Below are positions 5,486-5,804 of a stretch of 5,804 bases of DNA, one piece after another. The position numbers and the translations under genes were made by a program. The notes under the pieces are model-generated. The model searched no databases, was not told where the DNA came from, and was given only the letters and a program-made list of their open reading frames with translations. Source of the DNA: an uncultured Bacillota bacterium (GTDB taxonomy: Bacteria; Bacillota; Clostridia; Lachnospirales; Lachnospiraceae); assembly GCA_905200905.1 (NCBI GenBank), contig CAJKMA010000107.1:1-5804 (forward strand). Direction: 5' to 3'. How positions within the stretch are numbered: position 1 is the stretch's first letter; every line of letters begins with the position of its first letter.

Positions 5486-5804
5486 ATGAAAAAATTTGTA
5501 TGCAGCGTATGTGGTTATGTTTATGAAGGTGAAACAGCTCCTGAAAAATGTCCAGTTTGTGGTGTTGGCGCAGAAAAATTTGTAGAACAGACAGCAGAAA
5601 GAAGCTGGGCTGCAGAACATGTTGTAGGCGTTGCTCAGGGCGTTAGCGAAGATATCTTAGCTGATTTAAGAGCAAACTTTGAAGGCGAATGTTCAGAAGT
5701 TGGTATGTACCTGGCTATGGCTAGAGTAGCTCATAGAGAAGGATATCCTGAAATCGGTTTATACTGGGAAAAAGCTGCTTACGAAGAAGCAGAACATGCT
5801 GCTA
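5486..5804 (+). CDS. Reverse rubrerythrin (N-terminal rubredoxin, C-terminal diiron), cut by right edge
   Basis: The first 106 residues are visible. A rubredoxin-like iron site comes first, with CSVC (C6, C9) and CPVC (C22, C25), followed by the start of a four-helix diiron domain. The latter shows NFEGECSEVGMYLAMARVAHREGYPE (65-89), with candidate ligand E68, and the first ExxH pair E101/H104 in EEAEH. This order, rubredoxin before diiron, is the reverse of classical rubrerythrin. It matches the clostridial NADH peroxidase type that reduces hydrogen peroxide, and through partners oxygen, in the cytoplasm. About 70-90 residues with the second ExxH are missing to the right. AAAGGAGA stands seven bases before ATG 5486. 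The codons are strongly biased (GCT, GGT, GAA, GTT) compared with the neighbours, suggesting high expression. The adjoining PerR and the operator at 5390 point to induction by peroxide. Confidence 0.93.
   Translation, partial: MKKFVCSVCGYVYEGETAPEKCPVCGVGAEKFVEQTAERSWAAEHVVGVAQGVSEDILADLRANFEGECSEVGMYLAMARVAHREGYPEIGLYWEKAAYEEAEHAA

Overview
The window looks like chromosome of a low-GC anaerobic Firmicute, most likely a gut Clostridia of the Lachnospiraceae type. This rests on AT-rich intergenic DNA, strong AGGAG-type ribosome sites, sigma-A promoters, an AraC regulator of the clostridial cupin type, and an N-terminal-rubredoxin ('reverse') rubrerythrin beside a PerR-type regulator. Species was not determined. 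I see no mobile element, CRISPR array, tRNA or rRNA.

Layout: (1) 1-607, minus strand: most of a Cof-type HAD phosphatase whose C-terminus runs off the left edge. (2) 608-785: divergent intergenic region with back-to-back sigma-A promoters. (3) 786-1640, plus: AraC-family regulator with an N-terminal cupin. (4) 1742-2404, plus: hemolysin III / PAQR-type (TrhA) membrane protein, closed by a strong terminator at 2421-2458. (5) 2457-4730, minus and convergent: membrane diguanylate cyclase (Cache sensor, PAS-like linkers, GGDEF) with intact active and inhibitory sites. (6) 4731-4951: second divergent control region. (7) 4952-5359, plus: PerR-type peroxide sensor of the Fur family. (8) 5486 to the right edge, plus: reverse rubrerythrin, cut after about 106 residues.

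The clearest functional unit is perR plus rubrerythrin. The promoters of the two genes are near copies of each other (same -35, same 17-bp spacing, similar spacer text). Each is followed, at the expected transcription start, by a 19-bp Fur-box-like operator; the two operators agree at 15 of 19 positions. The reading is a self-repressing peroxide sensor that also represses an NADH-peroxidase-type rubrerythrin, a logic known from clostridia. The rubrerythrin -35 box overlaps the perR stop codon. The diguanylate cyclase is transcribed divergently from perR, and its promoter geometry shows that the longest open frame starts too early: a GTG at 4730 is the better start. I found no convincing wholly new system. 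The regulatory architecture at 4731-5485 is what most deserves a second look.
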